Shown: positions 7,371-17,500 of the stretch, one piece after another
Layout: each line of letters opens with the position of its first letter
Numbering within the stretch: position 1 is the first letter of the stretch
Origin: a virus
Virus record (IMG/VR): IMGVR_UViG_3300032083_000576
Span: 1-61,271 of that record
Direction: 5' to 3' (one strand)
Length of the DNA: 61,271 bases
Made by a program: the position numbers and the translations under genes
Notes under the pieces: model-generated
The model's database searches: none
What the model was told of the DNA's origin: nothing
Seen by the model: only the letters and a program-made list of their open reading frames with translations

Positions 7371-8400
7371 TATAGGAAGTATCAGTGAGCTAAAAGGTAA
7401 TGCTCAGGTTGTACGAGACAAGCCGTATGGCGCAGAACTATCGTTTCCTATCCAGCAAATGGATAATGTCAAAACAGAAACTGGTCGAGTCGCGATTACG
7501 TTTGCTGACGATACGATTGTTCGCGTTATGGATCATAGTAGGTTAGTTATAGATACATATATTTATGATCCTAATCCTAAAAAATCTGAGATGGCTCTTA
7601 GGTTTGCTAGTGGAACAGCAAGATTCGTAACAGGTAAATTTAATAATAAAAAGAATATAAAAATCAGTACTCCTAGTGCTGATGTGTTTGTTAGAGGCAC
7701 AGATTTTACAATTACAACAACTCCAGAAACAGGCGCTTCTTTAGTTATTTTATTGCCCGACGAGTACGGAGAATCTAGTGGGGAGATAGTTGTCGCCACA
7801 GCTATGGGGCAAGTTGTATTAAACCAACCGTATCAAGCTACAACAGCTATGACCTATAATCAAGCCCCTTCTAAACCTGTGACGTTAGATATAAGTTTAG
7901 AGTTTATAGATAACATGTTAATAGTAAACTCTCCTAATGAAAAAGATAATATAGAAGAAGAATCACAAACAGGTACTACAGCAGATTATTTAGATTTTAA
8001 TGATTTAGATGTAGATTTTTTAGCAGAAGATTTTTTAGATAACGAAGCTGATTTAACATTTACAGAACTAGATATAAATTATCTTGACGTAAACTTTCTT
8101 GAAGACTTACTTAATATACTTGATGCTTTAGCCGTAGGAGCTGAAGAAGATCAATTAAATCAAATTGCGACTGGAATAAAAATAACAGGTACACAAATAG
8201 GTCAGGACAAAGTAAGCCAAATAACAACAATTATTACAGGACAACTTATTAGTTTTAGACGAAGCGTAGGAGAAACAGTACGAATAGACCTTGACGGATC
8301 AAGTTCTTATACCTTAGTTTTGTTACAAAATGGTGTAGAAAATATAATAAAAGTTAACGGTGGTTCTTCAAATACTATAAACATAAAACAAGGAAACTGA
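7282..8400 (+). CDS. Exported FecR-domain protein
   Basis: 372 residues with a signal peptide (YLVLVLALLLSAS, cleavage near AQA). A FecR-type beta domain spans about residues 30-150, with TETGRVAITFADDTIVRVMD, LRFASGTARFVTG and STPSADVFVRGTDF. After it come an Asp/Leu-rich low-complexity segment at ~230-285 (repeated DFNDLDVDFL-type units) and a C-terminus ending NGGSSNTINIKQGN that again resembles a curlin repeat. It is likely periplasmic. Its first 89 bases overlap the upstream gene out of frame and its last base overlaps the cyclase start. In bacteria FecR-domain proteins are often encoded next to CHASE2 cyclases, so it may feed a signal to that sensor. Confidence 0.85.
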   Translation: MTGSKYLVLVLALLLSASFKTTKAQAQAVDIGSISELKGNAQVVRDKPYGAELSFPIQQMDNVKTETGRVAITFADDTIVRVMDHSRLVIDTYIYDPNPKKSEMALRFASGTARFVTGKFNNKKNIKISTPSADVFVRGTDFTITTTPETGASLVILLPDEYGESSGEIVVATAMGQVVLNQPYQATTAMTYNQAPSKPVTLDISLEFIDNMLIVNSPNEKDNIEEESQTGTTADYLDFNDLDVDFLAEDFLDNEADLTFTELDINYLDVNFLEDLLNILDALAVGAEEDQLNQIATGIKITGTQIGQDKVSQITTIITGQLISFRRSVGETVRIDLDGSSSYTLVLLQNGVENIIKVNGGSSNTINIKQGN

Positions 8401-10154
8401 TGAAGAAAATAGTTTTTACAATTTTATTTATAGTTTTACTTTTTCCGTTAGCGTTTCAAACAACTCCGTTAGAAGTATTAAAACTAAAAACATTTGATGC
8501 TTTTCTTCCTAAACAACAACCTTCTGGTTATTTTACAATTTTAAATATTACAGAAGAAGACATAACAAACGAGGGGGGATATCCTTTATCCAGACAGACC
8601 TTAGCACAAATACAAATTAACTTATTACGGAAAGGTGCGATAGGTGTCGGGTGGGTTGTTGCTTTTCCACAACCCGATAGATTCGGAGGAGATTTCGAAT
8701 TTATGGAAGCGCTAGGTTTTGCTCCTAGTGTGTTAGCTATGTATGAAAACGATACAGATAATTACCCACCGACCACAGGGACAGTAATTTTAGGAGAAAA
8801 TATCGGGGGGATAGAAGCTCAAGGAGTGGTACAAAACATAGACGTCTTAAAACAAAATGCGTCTCAAGGAATTGCAGTAGCTAGACCTGAAGTTGATTCT
8901 TTAGTTCGTAGATTACCTTTGTTATTAAGAACTCCTGATGGATTCGTGCCAGCTTTTGGAACAGAAGTTTTAAAAATATTAGCTGGAGCAGATACCTATG
9001 TTATTAAAACAAACGAAAATGGTTTAGAAGAAATAAGAGTAAAAGGTTTACCTTCTGTTCCTGTAGATTCTTACGGTAGAAAATGGGTAAGTTGGGTAGA
9101 TACCCCACAGACCACGTTACAAGAAATGAACGTAGAAAATAAGTTTGTTTTTGTGGGGTTTACTGCTAAAGGAATTATGCCCCAGTTAAGTACCCCTGTT
9201 GGCTATCTTGAGCCTCATAAAATACAAACCGCATTAGCCGAAAGTATTCTTATAGAAAATAGTCCATACGTACCTGATTATGCTTTAGCTGTAGAGCTTC
9301 TTATCTTTTCTGTAGTTATAAGCTTAATCTGGTTAGTTTTAAACGTATTCGGAATAACCTCTGGAATAGTATTAGCTACCCTTATTTCTTTCTTAACTGC
9401 GTTTTCTGGGCTTTATTTAATAAAAAACGGGTTATTAATAGACGTAACATGGACATTAATAGCTGGAATCTTAACAGGGACAACAGCTTTTTATATAAAC
9501 TATCGGACACAATTTAAATTACGTCAACAGATTAAAAAACAATTTGAACATTATTTAGATCCTCGCCAAGTAAAACAACTACAAAACAATCCTGAGTTAT
9601 TAAAATTAGGAGGTGAAAAAAGGTACTGTACCTTTCTGTTCACAGATGTAAGGGGATTTACAGCTATGAGCGAAAGTATGCCTCCAGAAGAAGTTACTAT
9701 AATTATGAATAAAGCATTGACTATTCAACAAAAAGTTGTACAAAAACATGGGGGCATGGTGGATAAATATATAGGCGATGCAATGATGGCTATCTTTAAC
9801 GCACCGTTAGATTTAGAAAACCATGCACATAAAGCAGTTCTTGCTGCTATAGAGATACAACAACTTATAAAAGAAGAAAATATTGGAATAGAAATCGGAG
9901 TTGGATTAAATACAGGTGACGCTGTTATTGGCAACATGGGCAGTGACACTCGTTTCGATTACACCGCTATTGGCGACGCTGTAAACACTGCGGCTAGAAT
10001 GGAGAGTAGTTGTAAGGAAGTAGGAGAAGATATAGTGATTACGGAAAACACAGCATCACAAACTCAAATAGAACTTAGACCATTAAAACCTATAAAAGTT
10101 AAGGGGAAAGAAAAAACAATTAATATATACACAGTCAATGATCTTGAAGTATAA
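8400..10154 (+). CDS. CHASE2-domain class III adenylate cyclase
   Basis: 584 residues: an N-terminal membrane anchor (1-20), an extracytoplasmic CHASE2 sensor (~25-290), three membrane helices (~295-315, 320-342, 347-367) and a cytoplasmic class III cyclase domain (~405-580). Catalytic features are complete: metal Asp416 (FTDVRGF) and Asp460 (DKYIGDAMMA), purine-selecting Lys456 and Thr522 (FDYTAIGD), and transition-state Asn529 and Arg533 (NTAAR). The Lys/Thr pair favours ATP, so cAMP is the expected product. It is the last gene of the csg cassette. Its full length and intact residues argue that it is active. Base specificity is not proven from sequence. Confidence 0.9.
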   Translation: MKKIVFTILFIVLLFPLAFQTTPLEVLKLKTFDAFLPKQQPSGYFTILNITEEDITNEGGYPLSRQTLAQIQINLLRKGAIGVGWVVAFPQPDRFGGDFEFMEALGFAPSVLAMYENDTDNYPPTTGTVILGENIGGIEAQGVVQNIDVLKQNASQGIAVARPEVDSLVRRLPLLLRTPDGFVPAFGTEVLKILAGADTYVIKTNENGLEEIRVKGLPSVPVDSYGRKWVSWVDTPQTTLQEMNVENKFVFVGFTAKGIMPQLSTPVGYLEPHKIQTALAESILIENSPYVPDYALAVELLIFSVVISLIWLVLNVFGITSGIVLATLISFLTAFSGLYLIKNGLLIDVTWTLIAGILTGTTAFYINYRTQFKLRQQIKKQFEHYLDPRQVKQLQNNPELLKLGGEKRYCTFLFTDVRGFTAMSESMPPEEVTIIMNKALTIQQKVVQKHGGMVDKYIGDAMMAIFNAPLDLENHAHKAVLAAIEIQQLIKEENIGIEIGVGLNTGDAVIGNMGSDTRFDYTAIGDAVNTAARMESSCKEVGEDIVITENTASQTQIELRPLKPIKVKGKEKTINIYTVNDLEV

Positions 10155-10229
10155 TCATTTTATCAGTTCTTTACTGCAGCCTTCGGGAACGGCTTTATCC
10201 GCTAATAATGAATAAAATAAGGAAGGGGA

Positions 10230-10724
10230 ATGAGTAATTTTTTTGTAGTGGGATTACCTAGAAGCCGTACAGCTTGGTTGGCTAATTTCTTAACATACGA
10301 AAATAAATTCTGCTTTCACGAAGGCATCAACGGTTGTTCTACCCTAAAAGAATACAAAAACAAACTTGGGGACAATAAAGGAGACAGTTGTACTGCGTTA
10401 ATGTTATTAAATTTAAACAAAGAATTCCCTGAAGCTCCTGTAGTTGTTATTGAAACAGATACAAAAAGAGCTATAGAATTTTCTAAAGAAATTTACGGTA
10501 AAGACTTAACTCAAGAGATGAATGTATTAAATGAACAAATGAAGTTTATAAAAGGATTAAGGATAAGGTTAGAAAATTTAGATAATTCTCTTGAAGAAAT
10601 ATGGACATATTTAATCGGAACCTCGTACAATAAAGAAAGAGGGGATTTATTAAAAAATATGAACATCCAAACAAATAATTTTAATTACGACATAAAAGCT
10701 GCAGGAGAATTGTTATGCCGATAA
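10230..10724 (+). CDS. Sulfotransferase-like P-loop protein
   Basis: 164 residues. The N-terminus FVVGLPRSRTAWLANFL has the 5'-phosphosulfate-binding loop signature of sulfotransferases (PRSRT followed by hydrophobics). The rest is short compared with typical sulfotransferases (>250 residues) and the 3'-phosphate-binding motif is not obvious, so it may be a reduced or diverged member. It has its own GGAAGGGG ribosome binding site and overlaps the next gene. Modification of a surface glycan or virion component is a guess. Confidence 0.6.
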   Translation: MSNFFVVGLPRSRTAWLANFLTYENKFCFHEGINGCSTLKEYKNKLGDNKGDSCTALMLLNLNKEFPEAPVVVIETDTKRAIEFSKEIYGKDLTQEMNVLNEQMKFIKGLRIRLENLDNSLEEIWTYLIGTSYNKERGDLLKNMNIQTNNFNYDIKAAGELLCR

Positions 10725-11797
10725 CTGCTGCATTAATAGCGGGAGGAAGTGCTATTCTTGGGAACCTAGTAGCTCCTGAACCCAAAGGCTCTAGTGGTGG
10801 GGTTTCTTCGTCAACTCAATCAGGAAACTCAGGATTAAATTATACACCTGTGGGATTAGAATCTTTAGAAATTACTCCTTTCGAATACAAACTTTTAAAC
10901 GAGATGTTTAAAGAACAACAAGAACCCCAAGAAATGATGTACGGTGGTCCTTTATATGCAAAAGGTGGGGGCGATTTAAATAAAGCACTTTTAGGGGCGG
11001 CAGGTTTAAGTATGATTCCAGGAACATTAGGAGATTTTGGAAGAACACTTTCAGGAGGATTAACTTCTATGGAGGAACAAGAGCCTAAAGGATTAATTTC
11101 TTTATTATTTGAACATTTTACTAAAGATGATGAAGAAGACGATAAAGAAGAATCTATCGTTCCTGGTCTACAAAACGGTGGTCCGCTATATTTAGCAGAA
11201 GGTGATGATATTTATAGACAAGAAGTAATAGCGCAAAGACCTGAAGGAATTATGTCTGTTGATAATGACATAGAACCAGACTTAAATATACCTGATCCTA
11301 AACCCACCGTTACAGATTTTAAAAAAGAATTAGACGACATGCTTAGACGTCAATTAATGCAAGATATAGTAATGAACGAAATACCTGATCTTGTTTCTGT
11401 ACTTATGTCGAATAGAAATCAAAAAGCTAATGTTAGTGGCAGAGGAAACATAGTTCCAGGAAGTGGACGTGGAAGTGGGAGATCTATATCTAATCAAGAT
11501 TTTAGAGTCGCAGGAACTACTGTGAATCCTTTCTCCTATAGAAGATTAAAAAACGGTGGTACAATGGTAGATGGAGTATTAGATAGACCTATGTTTGCGG
11601 CAAATTATATGCCTAACGGAGGGGAGATGGAAGGTCCAGGTGGTCCAAAAGACGATTTAATACCTGTGATGGCTAGTAATGGAGAGTTTATGTTATCTAA
11701 AGCAGCAGTTGATCAAGCAGGTGGCGGCAATCATTCTGAAGGAATTGCGATGTTAGAAGCTTTTAACGAATTAGGGAATCAAAGATATGGCAGATAG
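10715..11797 (+). CDS. Virion protein with NGG motifs and tape-measure-like C-terminus
   Basis: 360 residues with a hydrophobic N-terminal ITAALIAGGSAILGNLVA. Repeated short motifs appear (MYGGPLYAKGGG, QNGGPLYLAEG, KNGGTMV, MPNGGEMEGPGGP). The C-terminal KDDLIPVMASNGEFMLSKAA is a motif also seen at the ends of phage tape-measure or internal virion proteins. It is the first of six consecutive virion genes and overlaps the next start. An internal/ejection protein is the likely role. Confidence 0.65.
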   Translation: MPITAALIAGGSAILGNLVAPEPKGSSGGVSSSTQSGNSGLNYTPVGLESLEITPFEYKLLNEMFKEQQEPQEMMYGGPLYAKGGGDLNKALLGAAGLSMIPGTLGDFGRTLSGGLTSMEEQEPKGLISLLFEHFTKDDEEDDKEESIVPGLQNGGPLYLAEGDDIYRQEVIAQRPEGIMSVDNDIEPDLNIPDPKPTVTDFKKELDDMLRRQLMQDIVMNEIPDLVSVLMSNRNQKANVSGRGNIVPGSGRGSGRSISNQDFRVAGTTVNPFSYRRLKNGGTMVDGVLDRPMFAANYMPNGGEMEGPGGPKDDLIPVMASNGEFMLSKAAVDQAGGGNHSEGIAMLEAFNELGNQRYGR

Positions 11798-12968
11798 ATC
11801 AGAACGAGAATTTTCATCACAAGCACCTGCAGGTTATATAGGTGATTTTTTATCGCAAGGTATATTCCCTTATTTACAGGGTTTTATGCAAAACCAATTC
11901 GATAATATAGGAACACCTGACGCAACTCCATTTACATATACAGGCGATAGAATAGCTGAATTTGATCCTCGCGAACAATACGCGATGGATATGTCTGATG
12001 CGGCTATAGGTAGTTATCGACCATTTATTTCTGAAACCTCAGATATCTATAGAACAGGTATGGATGATTTTAGAAACATACAAGGAGCAGGTTTAGCCGC
12101 TTTTGGAGACGCAGGAGCAGCAACAGCCGCAAGTCGTGGAGATTTTGATCCATCGTCTATGTCTAGTTATTACAACCCTTTCGAAGAACAAGTAGTTCAA
12201 CAAACATTATCAGATATAAGTAGAGGATTATCTCAGGGTGATATGGCACTTAGAGACCAAGCAGTAAGTTCTGGAGCCTTCGGCGGTTCAAGAGGTAGAT
12301 TAACACAAGAAGAATTAGCTAGAAAAACTGGTAGAGGAGCCGCGGAAGCTGTAGCAGGTATACGGAGTGGGGGGTTTAGTGACGCTTTAAAAAATGCTAT
12401 GACTGGATTCGAAAGCGGAAGACAAAGAGATGCGAATGCAGCAGGTTTATTTACAGGTATTGGAAGTGACGTCGGTAGAGCAGGAATGCAGGGGGCAGGT
12501 ATTGCTCAGAGTTTCGGACAAGGCACAGCTAATTTAGGTTCGCAATTTGCAGGTCTTCAAGAAGGAGATATAAACCGTACTATGGGTATAGGTTCGTTAG
12601 GTAGAGGAAGATCGCAAGCGGGACTTGATAGAAATTATTCTGATTTTGTAGGTACTTATAATTTACCGATGACTACGTTAAGTAATACTGGTTCTATTTT
12701 AGGGGCTCTTGGACCAATGGCAGGTGGTTTTGGTTACGCAGGCAGTAGTGCACCAATGGATTACGGAACGAGTGGTCGACCTTTTTATCCAACCCAAACA
12801 ATGGGAGCTGTTGGCGGCGGTGGTATGGGTGGTGGTATGGGCGGCGGAGGATTTTTCGGTGGTGGTATCGGCAGTCTTCCTGGTGGTTTTTACGGCATGG
12901 GAGGCATGCCTAATTATGGTTCTACAGCTACTACAGGAACTTATGGCATTAATATGCCTGTAGCATAG
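11787..12968 (+). CDS. Glycine-rich virion protein
   Basis: 393 residues. The N-terminal two thirds are Gly/Ala/Ser-rich with repeated short helices (DISRGLSQGDMALRDQAVSS, GRGAAEAVAGIRSGG), and the C-terminus is a glycine/methionine low-complexity tail (GGGGMGGGMGGGGFFGGG). It follows the previous gene with overlapping codons. It probably belongs to the internal core or DNA-ejection apparatus. No enzymatic motif is seen. Confidence 0.65.
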   Translation: MADRSEREFSSQAPAGYIGDFLSQGIFPYLQGFMQNQFDNIGTPDATPFTYTGDRIAEFDPREQYAMDMSDAAIGSYRPFISETSDIYRTGMDDFRNIQGAGLAAFGDAGAATAASRGDFDPSSMSSYYNPFEEQVVQQTLSDISRGLSQGDMALRDQAVSSGAFGGSRGRLTQEELARKTGRGAAEAVAGIRSGGFSDALKNAMTGFESGRQRDANAAGLFTGIGSDVGRAGMQGAGIAQSFGQGTANLGSQFAGLQEGDINRTMGIGSLGRGRSQAGLDRNYSDFVGTYNLPMTTLSNTGSILGALGPMAGGFGYAGSSAPMDYGTSGRPFYPTQTMGAVGGGGMGGGMGGGGFFGGGIGSLPGGFYGMGGMPNYGSTATTGTYGINMPVA

Positions 12969-12976
12969 GGGTAAAT

Positions 12977-14590
12977 ATGGCAAACGGAAGACAAAGAAGC
13001 GGAGGATTAGGCGGATTACCATTTCCAACGTTTAATGCGGGCGGAGAAAAAGGTGTTATACCCCAACTACAACTTAGACCCGCACCAATAAACTTTCCAC
13101 GAGCAGGTGGCGGAGGGGGTTCGAGAAGCAAAGGTGTTAACCCTGCAGCATATTTTGCTCCTGGACTTCTTAGTTTATTAGGTGATAGAATTTTACCTAA
13201 ACCTGACGTAAAACAAAGACAACCCACAGGAGATGCTAGAATAGACAGAGCCACAGCACAAGCCGATAGGATATACGGAGCAGAAAGAGAAGCTCCTACA
13301 TTGTTCCAAGAACTCTTGCCTATGGGGATTGATGCATTAGCAGCCGCAGGATTTGGTGACGAAGGCGGAACACAGTATGCACAAACAGCTATTAATAGAA
13401 AGATAGCCAACAGGACTGCGGAAAGAAAATTAGCCGACGACAAAAGACAATTTATAAAAGAACAATTAGCTCCTGAATCAGCGCAATCAAGAACGATGAT
13501 AGACGCAGAAAAAATAAAAGTTGGGGTAGCAGATACTCGAAGAGGTTTCTTTTTACCGAAAGAACAAAGATTTAAAGTTTTTGATCCTAAAAACCCTAAA
13601 GCTAACGAAGACGGATTCGCTTATGCTAGTGATGTGGGTAAAGGCAGTTGGTTAGATGTAGATCAAACGGGGGGAGACAGTAGGGATTTAAGTTTCTTAA
13701 AAGACCCGCAATACGAAGCGTTATTTGAATTTAGTAAAACACAAAAAGAACAAGACAGTGCTTTATTAAGTACATTTGATGCAGTTAATAATGTTATAAA
13801 AGAATTAGATAAAGCAATAGATAATCCAGCATTAAATCCTGCTACAACCATAGCTACGGGGCTTAGATTCGTTGACGATCTTTATGCTAATATAGATCAA
13901 GTATTTGTTGATAAAGGCTACGAAAATGCGTTTAATCAAACCACAGGAGACGATAGTGGATTAGCTGCTCAAGATTTATGGCTTTCGTTAAAAGGTGGAA
14001 CTGATGATGAAATTAATAGAGCAACTAAAGCATTAGAAAACAAACTAGGTATTGATCTTTCCTCTAGGGAATATTTAGGAAGTCTAGCGTATAGTAATGT
14101 TCGATTAAGATCGCAAATGTTATCCCTTGCTTATGCTGCGGCTGCTTCGGCAGGTCAAACTGGCAGAACTTTATCTGATAAAGATTTAGCTTTTTTCCTA
14201 CAACAAGTAGGTTTTGGAGCATCACAAAATCCTTTAGTTTTGAAAGAAAATTTATTGCAATTTACTGACGGTGTTCAACGAAAAAATGATGATAGAATAC
14301 CTGTGTTTTTACCTAAACGAACACTAGCTCAATACAACCTAGATAATACTATTGTTCAATCAACTTTAGGTGAATACTATATTCCTACCAAAAATGAAGA
14401 AGGGAATGATAATTGGAAAGATTACCTAAATTATTCTACAAGAAATTTTGACATGCGGTATAAAGATGTTGAAACATATAAAAAATTCAAAACCCATAAA
14501 AGAGGTGTGTTTGATGGAACACCTGATTCTACACAAACAGAAGAAGAAAGTATTTTAGAACGTATTGAGTTGTTTCCAAACAGACCATAA
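12977..14590 (+). CDS. Virion/ejection protein, 537 aa
   Basis: A soluble, charged protein starting after a short gap with GGGG-type spacing (taggggtaaatatgg). The N-terminal 60 residues are Gly/Pro-rich (RSGGLGGLPFPTFNAGG). The remainder is predicted mostly helical and includes a segment with SLAYAAAASAGQTGRTLSDKD, a pattern that recurs in internal virion proteins. Its stop overlaps the start of the 1100-residue protein. Function is assigned from context only. Confidence 0.65.
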   Translation: MANGRQRSGGLGGLPFPTFNAGGEKGVIPQLQLRPAPINFPRAGGGGGSRSKGVNPAAYFAPGLLSLLGDRILPKPDVKQRQPTGDARIDRATAQADRIYGAEREAPTLFQELLPMGIDALAAAGFGDEGGTQYAQTAINRKIANRTAERKLADDKRQFIKEQLAPESAQSRTMIDAEKIKVGVADTRRGFFLPKEQRFKVFDPKNPKANEDGFAYASDVGKGSWLDVDQTGGDSRDLSFLKDPQYEALFEFSKTQKEQDSALLSTFDAVNNVIKELDKAIDNPALNPATTIATGLRFVDDLYANIDQVFVDKGYENAFNQTTGDDSGLAAQDLWLSLKGGTDDEINRATKALENKLGIDLSSREYLGSLAYSNVRLRSQMLSLAYAAAASAGQTGRTLSDKDLAFFLQQVGFGASQNPLVLKENLLQFTDGVQRKNDDRIPVFLPKRTLAQYNLDNTIVQSTLGEYYIPTKNEEGNDNWKDYLNYSTRNFDMRYKDVETYKKFKTHKRGVFDGTPDSTQTEEESILERIELFPNRP

Positions 14591-17500
14591 TGGTAGACAC
14601 AGCTAACCTTACAAAAGAATTCGTATTAAAAGAACTTGACAGAGGTGCTAAGGAGTTTAGTGAATACCCTATTTCCGACCTTAATCCGAATGTAACTTAC
14701 GGCGATATTTATAATACTGATCAATTAAAAGCAGGAGCTATCGCTGAAAGCCCCGTTCTACAGACCTATCTTTCTGTTTTAGAAGGTCCCGATAAAGTAA
14801 AACAAAAAATAGATGAATATAATCAAGCAGCACCTTCCTTAATCAGTTTTTATGACAGACCTCCCTCAACTTTAACAGAAGCAGATATTTTTCCTGAGTA
14901 TACTGCTAGAGCTCAACGATACGACAGAGAGGCAGACAGACGTAGTAGAGAAACTGCTTATTTAAGGGGTAATCTTCCTGAAAGTTTTTTAGAACCTGAA
15001 GCTCCTATGAAACCGATGGGCTATGACACAGCAATGCAGATCGCTGCCCGTGGATTTGATCCTCGTAAAGAAATAGATATAGAAGGAATTAATGAGTTTA
15101 GAAGAATAATGGCGGCACGTGGTCCCTATGTGCCAACTCCTGACGATTTAAATTACGCTAAACAATATTTAGGAACTGATTTAATGCAGCGTACAGATAA
15201 TCCAGATATTAGAGGAAAATTTGCTGAACTTCTTCCTGGAAAGTTTGCATATTTAAATCCTAAAAATCCTGATCTTGGCACTGTTTACGTTGAAGAGGGG
15301 AAAGAACCTGCTTTATACGATTCCCCATTATTTACAGGAACAGATGCTGTGGAGTTGTTTGTACAAGAAGCTCCTTTAATAGGAGCGGAAATATTAATAG
15401 GTGGAAAAGGTTTAAAATATTTTGATGAATTTTTAAAAGACGTTCCTACAGGGAAAAACTTTGCAAGAAAAGCATTAGAAGGCACAGCAGGCAATATTTT
15501 ATTATCAGGTGGTGTGGCTACTACTAGATTTTTACAATTAGCTTCGGGATCTTTTACAGGGGTTCATAACAGAGATGTGGTAGAGATGTTAGAAGAATCA
15601 GGGTATACAGCTATGCTCGCTTTTGCAGGCAATACGGCAATCTCTGCGTTTACAAGTGGCTTTCCTAAAGTATATAGAGGATTGTTTGGAAAAGATTTAT
15701 CTGCTACAGATTTAAAAAGAATAGAAGAAGCAATAAGTGCCAAACAAACAAGTGCTCAAGGTGGAAAAGTTAGGGCAATAGGGGGAGAAGAACCTGTCAG
15801 TCTTCTTGAAATAGACGAAGCATTAGAAAAACTTTCTGTAGACATGGTTGAAGGATTAAAATTTAAACCAACTTTAGCTCAAGCGTCAAAAGATTCATAT
15901 ATCGCTGATTTAGAAGAAATATTAATGAGTAATATAAACAACCCAGAATACGGTAAATTATATAAAGATATGCTCGATGGGAACGAAGAATTAATTCAAG
16001 ATTTATTTGGAAAAGTTTTTGAAAATTTAAATAACGACACCACAGGAAACACTGTAGCTAAATCTCTTACGAATTTATTCGGAAGAAAATCTGAAAACTT
16101 ACAAGACCAAGGTCTTGTTATTATGGCGGGCATCAAACAAAACATAGATAATATGAAATCAGCGTCTCAGGGCAAAAATTTATTAGACCAAGTAGTTGAC
16201 ATAGACGCTTCTTCTAAACTGATCCCTAGATATACAACTCGTTTAAATGAAATATCCCGTAATTATAAAAATCAATTATCAAAAGATGTAAACGATGCAT
16301 TCGATCTTCCTGAATTAGCAGATCTTAAATTTACGGGGAGAGGTTTTAGAGGGCAAATAAAAGCTTTTGAAAACGCAGGTAAACAAACACAAGGGTTAAA
16401 TGTTGGTCGTAAAGAAATAGAAAAAACATTTAAAGAGTTATTTGAACCACAGGTTTTAGAAAGACTTACTAGGTATACAGATGGTGATTTAACATTAAGA
16501 GAACTGAACGATGTTCGAATTCAGTTAAATTCTTTTGCCAGCACACTAGAGCCAGGAAAAAAAGTAGCTGATCAAAAAGTTTTTCAACTCAGTCGAGACT
16601 TACAAGAATCTATTGAAAATACCATGTTTAGTACGATAAGAAAAAATCTCCCTAAAGACCAAGCTAATTATGTTATTGAAACATTAAACGTACAAAAATA
16701 TGGAACAGAATTAGCTAACAATCAAGCTATAAAAGATTTATTACGAACCTCTCCTGAAGAAGTTGTTGGGTATTTATTTGCAGGAGGAAAAGGAAAAACA
16801 GTAAACACTAAAGCTAACAGTGTTATTGATTTTTTAAAAACAACAAACAGCGAACAAGAAATTAGTAGAATTAGAAACGACACAGTTGAGTTTATGAAAC
16901 GAAACTTTTTTGATGACCCTGATTTGTCTCCTGTCGAGCTAAGTAAAAATTATAGAAAATTCTTAGAAGAAAACAGATCAACTTTAAGGGCTATATTTCC
17001 CGATGATGAATTTAAAGGAATACTAAGAACTCGAAAAGATTTTGCAAAAAATATTTCCGAGCCCTTAGAACGATTAGAAAGAAAAAATAGATTGTTAACT
17101 ACAAAATTTGGAGAAGACACTCCCTTTAATATTGTTACTGAAATATTAGGAACAGGTTCAACTAAAAAAGCCAGTGGTGAGTTAGTAGACGATTTAAATT
17201 TTATCGACGACTTACTTGAGTCTGCAACAGGAGCTGAAAAAGAAATATTACAAAAACAAATAAGCGACGCAACTAAAAAATACATACTTATGCGCTCCTC
17301 TGTTGATGGTAGCTTTGATGTTAATATGTTAAATCAATTCATGAATGATGGATTTGCTCCTGCACAACTAGTTGGAGATGATTTAAGTTTTAAAGGTGTG
17401 ATTGGTAGATTAATTGATAATCCAGATGACTTTTTTACAAATCTTGAAGTTATGAGAGACATAGGAATGAGGACAAGTCAAGATTTAACAAGTCCAAGCG

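Noticed and set aside
10169-10209. Further copy of the early promoter upstream of the sulfotransferase-like gene
   Set aside because: CTTTACT is present at 10169-10175, but no good -10 lies 24-26 bases from the C, so it was not listed as a promoter.
12709-13443. Extra frames on both strands around 12.7-13.4 kb
   Set aside because: Shadows of the Gly-rich virion gene ends; low-complexity translations without start signals.
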